Part shown: positions 1 to 11,600 of the stretch, piece after piece
Numbering within the stretch: the first letter of the stretch is position 1
Layout of the letters: each line of letters opens with the position of its first letter
Source of the DNA: Elgaria multicarinata webbii
Lineage: Eukaryota; Chordata; Lepidosauria; Squamata; Anguidae
DNA: 64,000 bases
Direction: 5' to 3'
Assembly: GCF_023053635.1 (NCBI RefSeq)
Contig: NC_086180.1
Span: 89,505,447-89,569,446 of the forward strand
Notes under the pieces: generated by a model
What the model was told of the DNA's origin: nothing
Databases searched by the model: none
What the model saw: the letters and a program-made list of their open reading frames with translations, nothing else
Made by a program: the position numbers and the translations under genes

Positions 1-1224
1 TTTTTTTAAAAAAGATATCCAAATGTAAAGAATCCACAACCTAAAATTGTTGATCTAGGCTTTATAGAAGAGGCCTAGGATTGCAGTGTTGAGAAATTGA
101 AAGCATTGTCTTTCGTACAGCCTAGATGCAGATCAGAAACTATGCAGTTGAGAAGAGCAATTGCTTTTCTTGGAGTATGGGATCTTCACTGCTCTAGTAC
201 ATTCTGATAGTTGATGTAGTTTCCTAAAAGTCTGTTGTAACATATGCCTGCTATGTATATGCTTATATTGTTAAGTGTAACCTGGATAAGATAGGTTTAA
301 TAGTATGTTAGCGAGTGAGTGAAAGGTGGATGGTGCTTGTGTGTGAGAGATTCTAAGGTTATATAAAGGGAAATATGATATTTAGTCAGATGGATAGAGT
401 TTAAGGATTGAAGAAACAACATCTAGCTAGTGGAGTTTGTGTATAGGATTTTAAAAGGGGTAGAGAACTTAGGACCAAGCATTGATTAATATTAATATTA
501 TATATCTCTTCATATGTTAAAGAAATCTTTCTTTGGCTTTTTAAAATGTGAACTACCACTTCTTGAATGACTCATTAAACTACCATTATTAAATCTATTT
601 CTGTATTACTTCTCCTGTGGTGGGTTAAGGGAACCAATAAGGCATATTAGAAAGGGCTGAAGCTTGGATGTCAGTGGGGACAATTGAGTCAAATGAAAGC
701 AGGTGTTCCTGAAAGGTTTGCTTCCCAGTTTTTGAGGTAGAAACTGGAGAAGCGTAGAACCTGGGCAGGAACACCACAGCTGTCTTGTGCAAGTCATTCA
801 GTCTTGTCATCTCTTGGTATTTTTGGGGTTATTTCTGCTTCTGAGACTGAATTGTAGCCAGTATAAGCATGAATAGATGTATTCCAACACTACATACATC
901 ATTCCCTTTGTGTGACCAGGCAGGGAAGCTTTAGTAAACTAGAAGAGAGTTGATATTCTTCCCTGCCTGAAAATTAACACGTCGCAAGTGACTGTAATGG
1001 TGTGAGATTTTTTGTTTTTTTTTACTGTGAGCTGGGAATTTTTGTGGCATAAGGATGCCTGCATAGTTTAGATGACAGCTTTGAGCTTAGATTCATTCTT
1101 AGGTACGATTAAGGTTGAGTTGCAATTCCTTTACAGGAACTCAGTGTTCACATGGTGTCTTTGGTCCTTTGCTTTTATGTACTCAGCTAAAGTCTGGAAA
1201 GCTCATACTACTCAGTTATCTCCC

Positions 1225-1299
<75 letters not shown>

Positions 1300-2456
1300 C
1301 GGTCTATGAATTTAGAGACAATATGAAAGTTGAAAACTTAAAAATCAGGAACAAAATTTATAACTTAGTTTACACACTCTCTCTCATGTACATGCACACA
1401 CATGCAGACATATAAAATCAAACATTTAAAAGCAAAACCAATATGTTTAAATTACCACTTTGAACATTTACAAAATGATACTCTTATTAGTAATATGTCT
1501 AATCACCAAATATATATGACGAGTAGTGATTCCAGTGACATATACACAATAAATAGTGGATTAGCTATTTCAGAGTGGAATTGAATTCAGGCTTGAATAA
1601 ATCAGGAGGATTTGTAAAAAATAAACATATTAAATTTTCATTACTCTCTGTGTACAAATCTTACTTGCATTGGCAACACGAAAAATATTATGGGTAACTC
1701 AACATGTATTTTTTAAAAGAAAAATTTATAATGGAAAGACGTCCATTCCACACCCCAGTTTCTGGATCTGGACTTAGAGTTGTTTTAATTATAATTATTG
1801 ATGATAAGATGCAGGTCTGAACGCCAGTGCATTATTGCAATTAAATAAACCTATTGCCACTCAGACTTTGCATTTACCCCTGAAAAGATCTTTCAAATGC
1901 AAGGTAAATAAAATGTCTTTTCTTACATCCACGATCCACTCTGGAAGAGTTCAAACAGGAAGCAAACCAATTTTCCTGTTATCCAGCTTTTAAAAGAAAA
2001 AGGCTGCACTCCTGGTTTAAAGAGCTGCAGCTCCTTAGATCTAATATCCATATGTTTGAATGTTTTATTATGAACATGTGATAGTAAACTTTGCATGTAT
2101 GTGTTTTAAATGTTTTTGATGTTTATGTTATTTTTTTAGTTTGGTCATGGATTATTTCCATTTGTCTTGGCTGCTATGAATATGAACACAGACTTTTAAA
2201 ATATAGTTATAAAAAACAAAATGTAAATAGAATACATCTACTATTGAAGTTAAATAAGATTTTTTTGGGGTAATATTGGCCATGTATTAAAATGTCTTTT
2301 AATGTCTATTGAAGTTGTGTTAGATTTTTTTTTTAATGGAAGCACCTGTTAAGGGGACACATTTAGGCAGAGAAGTGGGATGATTTAAAATACCTTTCCT
2401 GCTTGCTGAAAATTAGTCCAGAGAGAAAATTGTTCTTTTCTTCCCCTTCTTATCAG
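1..2456 (+). other. FBXL5: FBXL5 first intron (partial)
   Basis: AT-rich non-coding DNA upstream of the first recognisable exon. It holds one compound microsatellite (1225-1300). I see no coding exon here. The first FBXL5 coding exon (about 28 codons, carrying the first iron-ligand histidine of the hemerythrin domain in the known protein) must lie left of the window. No promoter or CpG island is visible. Confidence 0.75.
1225..1300. repeat. Compound microsatellite (TAA)n(CAA)n
   Basis: About 39 bases of TAA repeats pass directly into about 37 bases of CAA repeats. The asparagine run in the overlapping open frame is only a translation of this repeat. Confidence 0.95.
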
Positions 2457-2672
2457 CTTTCTAAGACCAACTTCTCCAACAACAATGATTTCCGGGCTCT
2501 CCTCCAATCCTTATATGCCACTTTTAAGGAATTTAAAATGCACGAGCAGATTGAAAATGAGTACATCATTGGCTTACTTCAGCAGCGCAGCCGGACTGTA
2601 TATAACGTACACTCGGACAATAAGCTGTCAGAGATGCTTAGCCTCTTTGAAAAAGGTTTGAAGAATGTGAAG
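2457..2672 (+). CDS. FBXL5: FBXL5 coding exon 2: hemerythrin domain, helices 2-3
   Basis: 216 nt, 72 codons, phase 0 at both ends. It follows a pyrimidine tract and cag and ends at aag|gtgagt. It begins [12 protein letters not shown] and ends FEKGLKNVK. It holds MHEQIE (human His57, Glu58, Glu61) and NVHSD (His80), which are iron ligands in the known structure. The sequence is almost identical to the mammalian protein as I recall it. Confidence 0.97.
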
Positions 2673-5600
2673 GTGAGTTGTCAAAGAGGAGAGTTCATTT
2701 GGTTTCAGGGTTGTGTATTGTACAACTTGCATTTCTAAAATCAGGAGCGATCTTGTGCAATTGCATTCAAGGTAGTGTTACAAGAGGGTGGGTTGGGTTG
2801 TTTTTTTTGCACTGTAGTCCTGTGCATATTTACTTCGACAAAAGTCCCACTGTGTTCAATAGTAAGTGCGTGCTGAACTTTAGTCACAACTTTAATGTGC
2901 CTCTTTGATTCCTCTCAGATGAATTGGAATGTAAAGTCATTACCATCTCCTTATCAAGCTGCTCCTTTCTGTTGAGAGCAGTTTGGACAACATCAAGAAC
3001 TGATACTTCTTGCAATATGTCTAATCTGAATAAGAGTTCTAATAAAACAAGTGGAAAAGTGGAAAGTGGATGATTAAGCATATCATAGACATTGATACTC
3101 GATAGTGTTAACCAGTAAATGTATGGGCATGTGAAAGCAGCACTAAGAATGTAAACTTCTGGAGCAGTGCACTCTATCTCTACAAAACAAAATATTGTCC
3201 ATGCTTATGACTGATCCGAAAGTGCTCCTTCACTTTCAAGGCTTATGAAGAGCTTAAGTGATAGCATTTAATTTAGCGACAAAAAGTATCAACCGTGTTT
3301 TGACCCACAAATCATTCCTTAAAAATGAAACCTAAAGCATTACCTGGATACATACCTGGCACTCTAGTAAAATATTAACTGACTTTACATTTAAAGGTAA
3401 ACTATAAAATTGATTTTATATTTGTCACCTCATGGTACAAAGGCTTTATAATGGGATTTCTTCATTATTCTCAGAATGAATATGAACAGCTAAACTATGC
3501 GAAACAGCTAAAGGAGAGACTGGAAGCTTTTACCAGGGATTTCCTTCCTCACATGAAAGAGGAGGAGGAGGTGAGCAGTACATTTTAAAAAAATGTTTTA
3601 CATGTTTATTTTAAAAAGAATCCTTTTACAAGTTTCCACTTGGAGTGAGTAATAAGTGTGTTTGGTTTCCCCTTTTGTGTTTAAGAAAACTTTGTTTCAT
3701 AATTATTTTTATTTCCATAAGTTGGATAGGGTGTTAAATAAGTGTGCACACTTACCAGGTTTTTAAATGTAAAGATGTATGGTTGAAGAATCACCCTGAT
3801 ACATTTTTGCCAGCCTTGATGGGGCACTTTTTTCTTGGCCATGGCTAGTCTTTTTAATTTCACTTCCCATTGCTTCCTGTGAGAGGAGAATAGATATATA
3901 GTTTCCTCACCACTTGCTGGAGGAATGGGAAAACTTCGGATCCAGTGGAATAAGGCCTCCTCTGACATGCTCCTACTAGCATCAGAGCCCCAATAGTGGT
4001 GGACCTCCTCATCCTAATGACTCCCCACTCTACCTGCAGATAGGGAGATCCGCAATATCTATGGCCCCTAGGACACTCTCAACACAGGCCATAGGATTGT
4101 GCCCTTGATTGTCCTTAGAATAATGAAAATCTTCAAACTGAGCAACATAAGTACTTTAAAATCCTTCTTGATGAAAATTAGGTGAGTAGTTGTGAAGTAC
4201 TGCAAATTAGCCTGAACTTTGCATGAAAATAGTTACCTTGTTAGATCTCTTTATACCCCTCGCTGATATTGCTATTTTGCAGTCAAACAATGTTTTTAAT
4301 GTTAAAACTGTTGTTTTTTTTTGAGGGGGGGGAAATGCAGCTGTCAAAAATAATTTAAATTTGTAATGTGTCTGTATTCAAAATTGGAGTTCTTCGTGGT
4401 CTCTGTGCATCACACAAAATGGGCTCTGCGCCTGCGCGGAGTCTCGATCGGGAAAAAACTTCTATAGCTGAGGCGTTTTTGGTGGGAACCCCTCCCCCAT
4501 GCGCCGAGTGCGCATGCGCAAGCTGAGGGGTTCCCGCCCTGGAGCTCAGTTCTCTTTCGACCGCCATTGTGGTGACCTTGTTGGGAAATTCTCTGTAGAA
4601 AATAAAATTGTAAGAGGCGTTTTATTTCTTCTTCTCTTCTTTCTATCCTTCTCGTATTTCTACTTTATTATTATTATTATTATTTTACTAATTTTCCTAT
4701 TTTTCGCGATAAGCGAAAACGCCTGAAGGGGCGCAGGGCCCTCAAGGCCCCATTCAGGAAGTGTACGAAGTGTGGAAGTAAACTTCCCCCCTCAGACGGA
4801 CACTCCTTATGCCTTTTGTGTTTGGGTGAAGCTCACATCGTCGAGACCTGTCGTTTTTGCCAAGCTTTTTCCAAGCAAACACGACGACACAGGTCAGATA
4901 GGCTAAAAGCGTTGCTTTGGAGTAAAGCCTTACAATCAGTCGAAAAACCCTCGATGTCGACGTCCAGCACTATGGAGCCTGTCGAAGCTTCCCCAAAATC
5001 TCCTTTATTGGCTCAGACACAACAACAGCCGGAGATAACTGTGACGCCTGGGAGAAGTGTTACGCTTTCCATTGCCAAACGATTAGCAAAGAAAGCAAAA
5101 AAGGCAAAGCATACTGCCTCAAAACCGGAGGAGCGCAGAAAAAAGAGAAATAAAATATCTCTTAGAAAGAGTGTGCCGAACCCTACTCGGCCGTCTTCTC
5201 CTCCTCCGATGACTAATATACCGATGTCGACGGTCGATACCGTACAGTCTCCATCGACATCAAGGAATAATCCTTTGCCGCAAACTTCGGTGGCCGAAAC
5301 TTCGGCTTCGATGCCGATACCGGCACAACCTCTGCCACCTCCACCGCCGCCACCGCTACTATTGTCGCCTATACTGACACTAAGACCACAGTCGGCACAC
5401 GGTCCGAGGTTGACATCAACGTCTGAAGGGGAAGCCCCATAACGCCTGGACAGGCGCAACCTGAGGACAGACGTTATAGACACGACTCCCCAGATTCCAT
5501 GTTTTCTGGTCACTCAGGGAGAGGTTATTACTACTATGATAGACCACCGCCATCGAGAGACAGATCCCGTTCACCACACCGTGAGAGATGGGAACGGAAT

Positions 5601-8600
5601 CCTTACAGAGACCAATACTTCGGTCGAGACACATATTACCAAAGACCTTATGAAGGACAATGGGGATATTCTCCCCAAACCTACCACGCCCGACTACCTT
5701 ATTACGGGGGACACCCACAAGCTGAACCCGTAGCTAGACCTTCAGCTACAATGCCTAACCCTCAATCTAGCCTGGTCAATGCCAGTACACAACCAATGCA
5801 ACCGCCCGCAACGCTACCTCCCAGTATACAGGTGTCGCAACAACAACAACAACCAGAACCACTTATTCACATGCAATTGAATTGAGTGAATTCTCCATCC
5901 TCACCCCATGACGATTATGAGTCTGACTCTTCATCTTCGTCATCGGCACGACCATCCATTGCATCCCCAGATATAGAGGTCACTCCACAAGGGGGCACCT
6001 CTCCATCAGAGGATTTGGGCCATTTTTCTGACCAAATTATTAGAATGGCTCAGGCGTTAGGTCCACAGGTCGAACAATCCGCATCCACTATACAGGATCT
6101 GGTCTTTGACTCCATCTCGTCCGATACCTCTAAACCAGTGGCCATCCCAATGTTACCGGCCTTACTGGAAACTATTAAACAGTCTTGGAAGTCACCTTCG
6201 ACAGCCCCGCCAACGTCCAAAAGGTTGGAGGGGATGTACAAGGTCCAGAACGCAGATGTCCAGTTCCTTTTTGAACATCCGCCTCCTAACTCCATCGTCG
6301 TCGAGGCTGCTCAAGGCAAAAGCAGGCATCAGCATTCCTCACCTGTGGATAAAGAGGGACGTTGTTTAGACCTCCTTGCTCGCAGGTTATATACCTCCTC
6401 ATCTTTAGGACTAAAAATCACAAATTACCAAGCAGCAATGTCTGGCTACCAATTGCTACTCTGGGACAAGATGGGAAAATTGATGGAACACTTACCTGAA
6501 TATAAGAAGCATTTGGCTTGGCTCTTCCATTCCGAAGCATCGCAGCTGTCTCGTCAGCAAATACATACCTCCAAACATCAGGTTGACTGTATAGCAAAGA
6601 CCCTGACAGGAACCATAGCACTCCGTCGACATGCCTGGCTCCGCTTGGCGGGCCTTTCTCAAGAGGCTCGCTCTAGAATAGAGGACTTACCTTTCGATGG
6701 CATCGGGCTTTTCAATGCCGACACCGACAACTCGCTCGATACCGTACAAAAAGCAAGAACAACAGCTCGCCATATGGGGTTCAACCAACCCCAGCAACAA
6801 TTCCAACGACACTGGGCCCGACCACGTTCCTCATATTATGCTAATCGACAACAATACCAGCAAGTTCAACCTCGTCAACAGCCACAACAGCAACAACAAG
6901 CTTTTCAGCCACGTAAGCAATTCAATTCTCAAGTTACAGAGGCAGAGCCACTTCTCGGAGGAGCGACGCAGGTTTTAAACGGCGTCTTTGATTTTCTACC
7001 TACACCTGTAAATAATCCTACCATTTTCTTTGATGATAGACTCTCCCAATGGGTCTCCCAATTATCAATGGGAGACTATCACTACCGACACATGGGTCCT
7101 CTCTATAATTCAAAGAGGATACCGTATAGAATTTAGCACCCTCCCTCTTCTTGGTAATGTAAAGGTTACACCACCTACAATACCCTTACTCCAGGAGGTC
7201 GACATGCTCCTTGGCAAAGGCGCCATCGAACCTGTTCCATGGAGTCAACTTCAAAAGGGTTTCTACTCTAGGTACTTTACCGTACTGAAAAGAGACGGAG
7301 GACTTCGCCCTATTTTGGATTTACGTTTACTAAATTTATATATCACAACCAAGCTTCTAAAGAGCTGGGAAATTCAGCTACTTACCTCTAGCCCAATGCA
7401 CAGGGTAAAAATGTTTCCAAAGAAATCCAGTTTTAGCCAGTTGAGACCATTTAGTGTTTACTTGACTACACCGACACAGTTCTTGAGGGCTAAGGTAACT
7501 AAAAATAGTCAGCATCACCTCAGTAGGAAGATGAATAATACTGCTGACTTGTCCAGTTTCTTCAGTTTCTGAAATATATAGGAATAATGCAATGGACGAA
7601 CGCCCTTTTCTATGCGTTTCCTCCCTTTCCCATCATACCCAGAGTGAATACAAGATAATTGCCAACAAGACCAATTGCATCTTGATCACTCCCTGGTGGC
7701 CAAGGCAAACGTGGTTCGCCGCACTCCTACGAGTGTCGAACAACCAGTACCGACAGCTTTCACTGTTACCAACATTACTGACACAACAACAAGGCAAAAT
7801 CAGACACCCCAATCTACAAACCCTGAGGTTAACAGCATGGAACATTCAGTTCACCAACCTGAGGTAACCTCCACTCGATTACAAGACATCCTAGACGCAG
7901 CTAGGAAACCATCCACTCAAATCGTATACACAAAAGTGGACTACCTTTGAAAAATTTTCCAAAGACAATAATTTCAACCCTTTTTCTTCCACCATGGACC
8001 AAATTCTCATGTTTCTGTTATCTCTCTAAGAAAAAGGTTTATCCACGTCCTCCATACGCGTATATCTCTCAGCAATATCATCAGTCCGGCCCAATATAGA
8101 AAGTTCAACTGTGTTTTCACATCCTCTGTCAAAATGTTTTTTGAAGGGACTCAATAATTTAACTCCACCAATCCGTACACGTATACCATCTTGGAGCATC
8201 TCAGTTGTGCTAAAGTCATTAACTTCAAAACCGTTCGAACCACTAGCTACCACAGACCTCCGGTTACTCTCTTTTAAAACAGCCTTTTTAATAGTCATTA
8301 CTACAGCTCGAAGATCGAGTGAGCTTGCAGCTCTCCACATAGATCCCCCTTATCTAACTTTCCATAGGGATAAGGCAATATTAAGACCTGACATAACTTT
8401 TCTGCCCAAGGTGGTCTCAGAATTCCATCTGAATCAAGATATTATCCTTCCCGCATTTTTTCCTTCTCCATCATCACAGATGGAAATTACTCTTCATACA
8501 CTGGACGTACGAAGGACCTTAGCCTTTTATAAACAGCGTACAGAACCCTTCCGCAAGTCACACCGTTTATTTGTCTCTTACTCTGGACAACATAAGGGTA

Positions 8601-11600
8601 TGCCTATTTCATCACAAAGACTTGCACGATGGATCGTTGAGGCTATCAAGCTGGCATACCAACTTGCCAAGCTCCCTCTGGACACAAACGTCCACGCTCA
8701 TTCTACGAGGGCGATGGCCACTTCGACAGCCTTCGGCAAGGGCATCTCCATCCCTGAACTTTGCCGTGCTGCGACTTGGTCAAGACCATCGACTTTCGTG
8801 AAGCACTATCGCTTGGATACGAGAGCGAGAGCCGACTGCTCGTTCGGGAGAGCTGTTCTTTCATCGATACTGACAAGGACACCGATCCACCTCCGGTAAG
8901 TCAGCTAATCTCCCATTTTGTGTGATGCACAGAGACCACGAAGAAGAAATGCAGGTTGCTTACCTGTAACCGTAGTTCTTCGAGTGGTCATCTGTGCAGT
9001 CACACAACCCACCCTACCATCCCCACTTCGGTGTAATATGTATAGTAACTTAATTCTTTCTCAATAACATCTCTATATAGGGGTAATTACTCTTTGGGGT
9101 ACAATGGTAGTGGCTTATTTAAAACATTATTTTGGTATCGACACCTCCATCGATACCAACGCCTAGTACTACTATAAGGAAACTTATTTCGGCATCGATA
9201 TCTCCATCGGTACCGACAGCCTTTATTTCTCTCGGTTTCGAGGCCACAATGTCGGTCTCCAGGAACTGAGCTCCAGGGCGGGAACCCCTCAGCTTGCGCA
9301 TGCGCACTCGGCGCATGGGGGAGGGGTTCCCGCCAAAAGCACCTCAGCTATAGAAGTTTTTTCCCGATCGAGACTCCGCGCAGGTGCAGAGCCCATTTTG
9401 TGTGACTGCACAGATGACCACTCGAAGAACTACGGTTACAGGTAAGCAACCTGCATTTCTTCATCTTAAAGGCAATAAGTTATATGTTAGATTCAAACGG
9501 TCATTCAACTAATGAGTTCAAGTAGGCTTTAGGTGTTGTTTCTTGAATGTATGTTCCTTTACTTCATTGTGAATGCTTCTGAAACCGAGTGAAGCTTCAA
9601 AAGTAGTTTATGACATGGCATTGGTTGGTTGGAGGGAGTCTGTTATTCAAAGAAGAAAAGTTGTTTTAAATCCCCACTGGGCAAGCAAGCCCATTACAGC
9701 AACCTGAGCTCTTCGGGTCCTGGTCATAGTAACCAACCATCTGTAGTCTTGGAATAATGCCTCCCAATCTGAGAGCAGAAGTGGACCTCATGTTGAATGT
9801 TGGTCTGCTGCCAAAGATGTCAGACTCATTTCTAGTTGTGCACATCATCTAATGAAACCTGCCTAGGGAGGTTGTGGGCTCTCCCACACTAGAGGCATTC
9901 AAGAGGCAGCTGGACAACCATCTGTCAGGGATGCTTTAGGGTGGATTCCTGCATTGAGCAGGGGGTTGGACTCGATGGCCTTATAGGCCCCTTCCAACTC
10001 TGCTATTCTATGATGTCATTGCACAGTGTGTTTCCTTGTTTTTCCTACTGATTCCATGTCACTTGCTACTGGTAGGACAGGAAAACATAGTGTGGTGTTG
10101 CCCCACAGTGAATTTACTAGACATTATGCAGGTGAGGTAGAGAATTAGATATGGGACTGTGTTTCTGTAGTAACATGTAGCTGTCCCTGGAGACCCTTCC
10201 TTTTATACAGCAGAAATATACAAAAACATTGCCTGATGTTGTGACTCTTGCTAATTCAGTTCCCTCCCATACTCTCCCCACCCCAAAAGAAAATGTTGAG
10301 AGGTAAGAACTCCCAAACTGTCCAGGTCAGAAACATGATTCATACATAAGCAAATATAAAAAGGTTGTATCATGTTTCTAAGAATGATCCTAGAGCATCC
10401 CTGAGACAAGCTAGTATAACTATTTTTATAAATAAAATAAATTGGCATGTCTAGTTTTGCAAGTTGTCAGTTCAGGAACTAATCTGCAATGAAGTCTAAT
10501 CCGTGTTTGTGCCATTGATTTTCTTGCGAGTATGAGATGTTTGCTGACAGTATCTGATTGGAAAAATATATGTAGTATTTCAAAAGCTACAGCAAGTATG
10601 GGGTGTGTGGGTTGTTCAAGAATTGACAATTATTGTGTATGTTAGGTTTTCCAGCCAATGTTGATGGAATATTTTACTTACGAAGAATTAAAGGACATAA
10701 AAAAGAAAGTTATTGCGCAACATTGCTCACAGAAGGAAACTCCAGCGGAAATACGTAGAGGTATTAGTCTCTGGAATCAAGCTGAGGAGCTCCAGAAAGC
10801 TTCTAAATACTCCGTGGATGAAAAAGTGGATCAAGGTGAACCATTTAAATTGAAATTTAATTGGCAGCAGCCTTCTGAATGCTTATGGTCTGGTTTCTTA
10901 GAAAATAATGGTGCAAAAATTCCAGTCACACATTCTGATGTTCCATGTAATTTTGAGGGATTTGGGTGTGAATGTATTTTATCAGTAATCTTTACCTGTT
11001 ACGTACAGCTAAATTTTGATAGATTTATCTTGTTCTGAGGCACTGATCGGTAAAAAGCAATACAAAAACAAGATTCCAGAAAGAAAAAGATGTAATTGAC
11101 ACCCAAGTTCTTGGGCATAAATAGATTTTAGGCCACAATCCAGCACAGTTAAATGTGCTTAAGTCCATTGATTTATTTTTTTTGTACAAGTGTGCTCATT
11201 GAATTGTTTTGTGTTAAGCCAGCATTAGTTTTGTTATTTATTTATTTATTACATTTATATCCCACCATTTTCCTCCAAGGAACCCAAGGTGGTGTACATA
11301 ACCTTCCTCCTTTCCATTTTATCACAACAACAACAACCTCTTTGAGGTAGGTTGGGCTGAGAAACGTTGGCCCAAAGTCCCCAGTGGGTTTCCATGGCCA
11401 AGTGGGGACTAGAACCTGGATCTCCCAACTCCCAGTCCAACACCTTAGCCACTACACCACACTTAGTTGAGTTTGTGATGGCTTCCACACCTCATTCTTT
11501 GGGAAAGGATACTAGGGGCCAGTATTATGACCATAAGTGACATGTGTAAAAGTTGTTGTGGTGTGGCTTTTTAATGAATATTGGCAGCTTTCCTCTTCTG

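Larger units (their letters stand above)
4390..9462 (+). mobile_element. DIRS-type tyrosine-recombinase retrotransposon, copy 1 (broken)
   Basis: A fossil DIRS1-like element in the sense direction of FBXL5. It shows the family hallmarks: inverted terminal repeats (4390-4552 and 9263-9462), a gag-like region, an RT-like region, a tyrosine-recombinase region, and an internal complementary region at 8912-9007 that matches the outer ends of both terminal repeats. The terminal repeats differ at only a few bases and CpG content is still high, so the insertion looks fairly young. It is broken, with several breaks. A piece of the host FBXL5 gene, inverted, is embedded in it (7351-7591). Confidence 0.9.

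Noticed and set aside
1115-1309. Polyasparagine open frame
   Set aside because: A translation of the TAA/CAA microsatellite only.
4816-7136. Long frames that could be taken for a host Ser/Gln-rich protein
   Set aside because: They lie within DIRS terminal repeats and match gag-like composition, and the second DIRS copy has related segments. They are not a host gene.
7386-7568. The inverted F-box copy as an alternative exon of FBXL5
   Set aside because: It is antisense to FBXL5 and cannot be spliced into the + strand transcript as coding sequence.
4390-9462. LTR retrovirus
   Set aside because: The ends are inverted rather than direct, there is an internal complementary region, and the integrase is a tyrosine recombinase. 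This fits DIRS rather than a retrovirus.
11407-11464. Possible tRNA gene (A and B boxes on the - strand)
   Set aside because: There is no cloverleaf or acceptor stem, and the head is followed by a non-tRNA body and a TAAA tail. It is a SINE.
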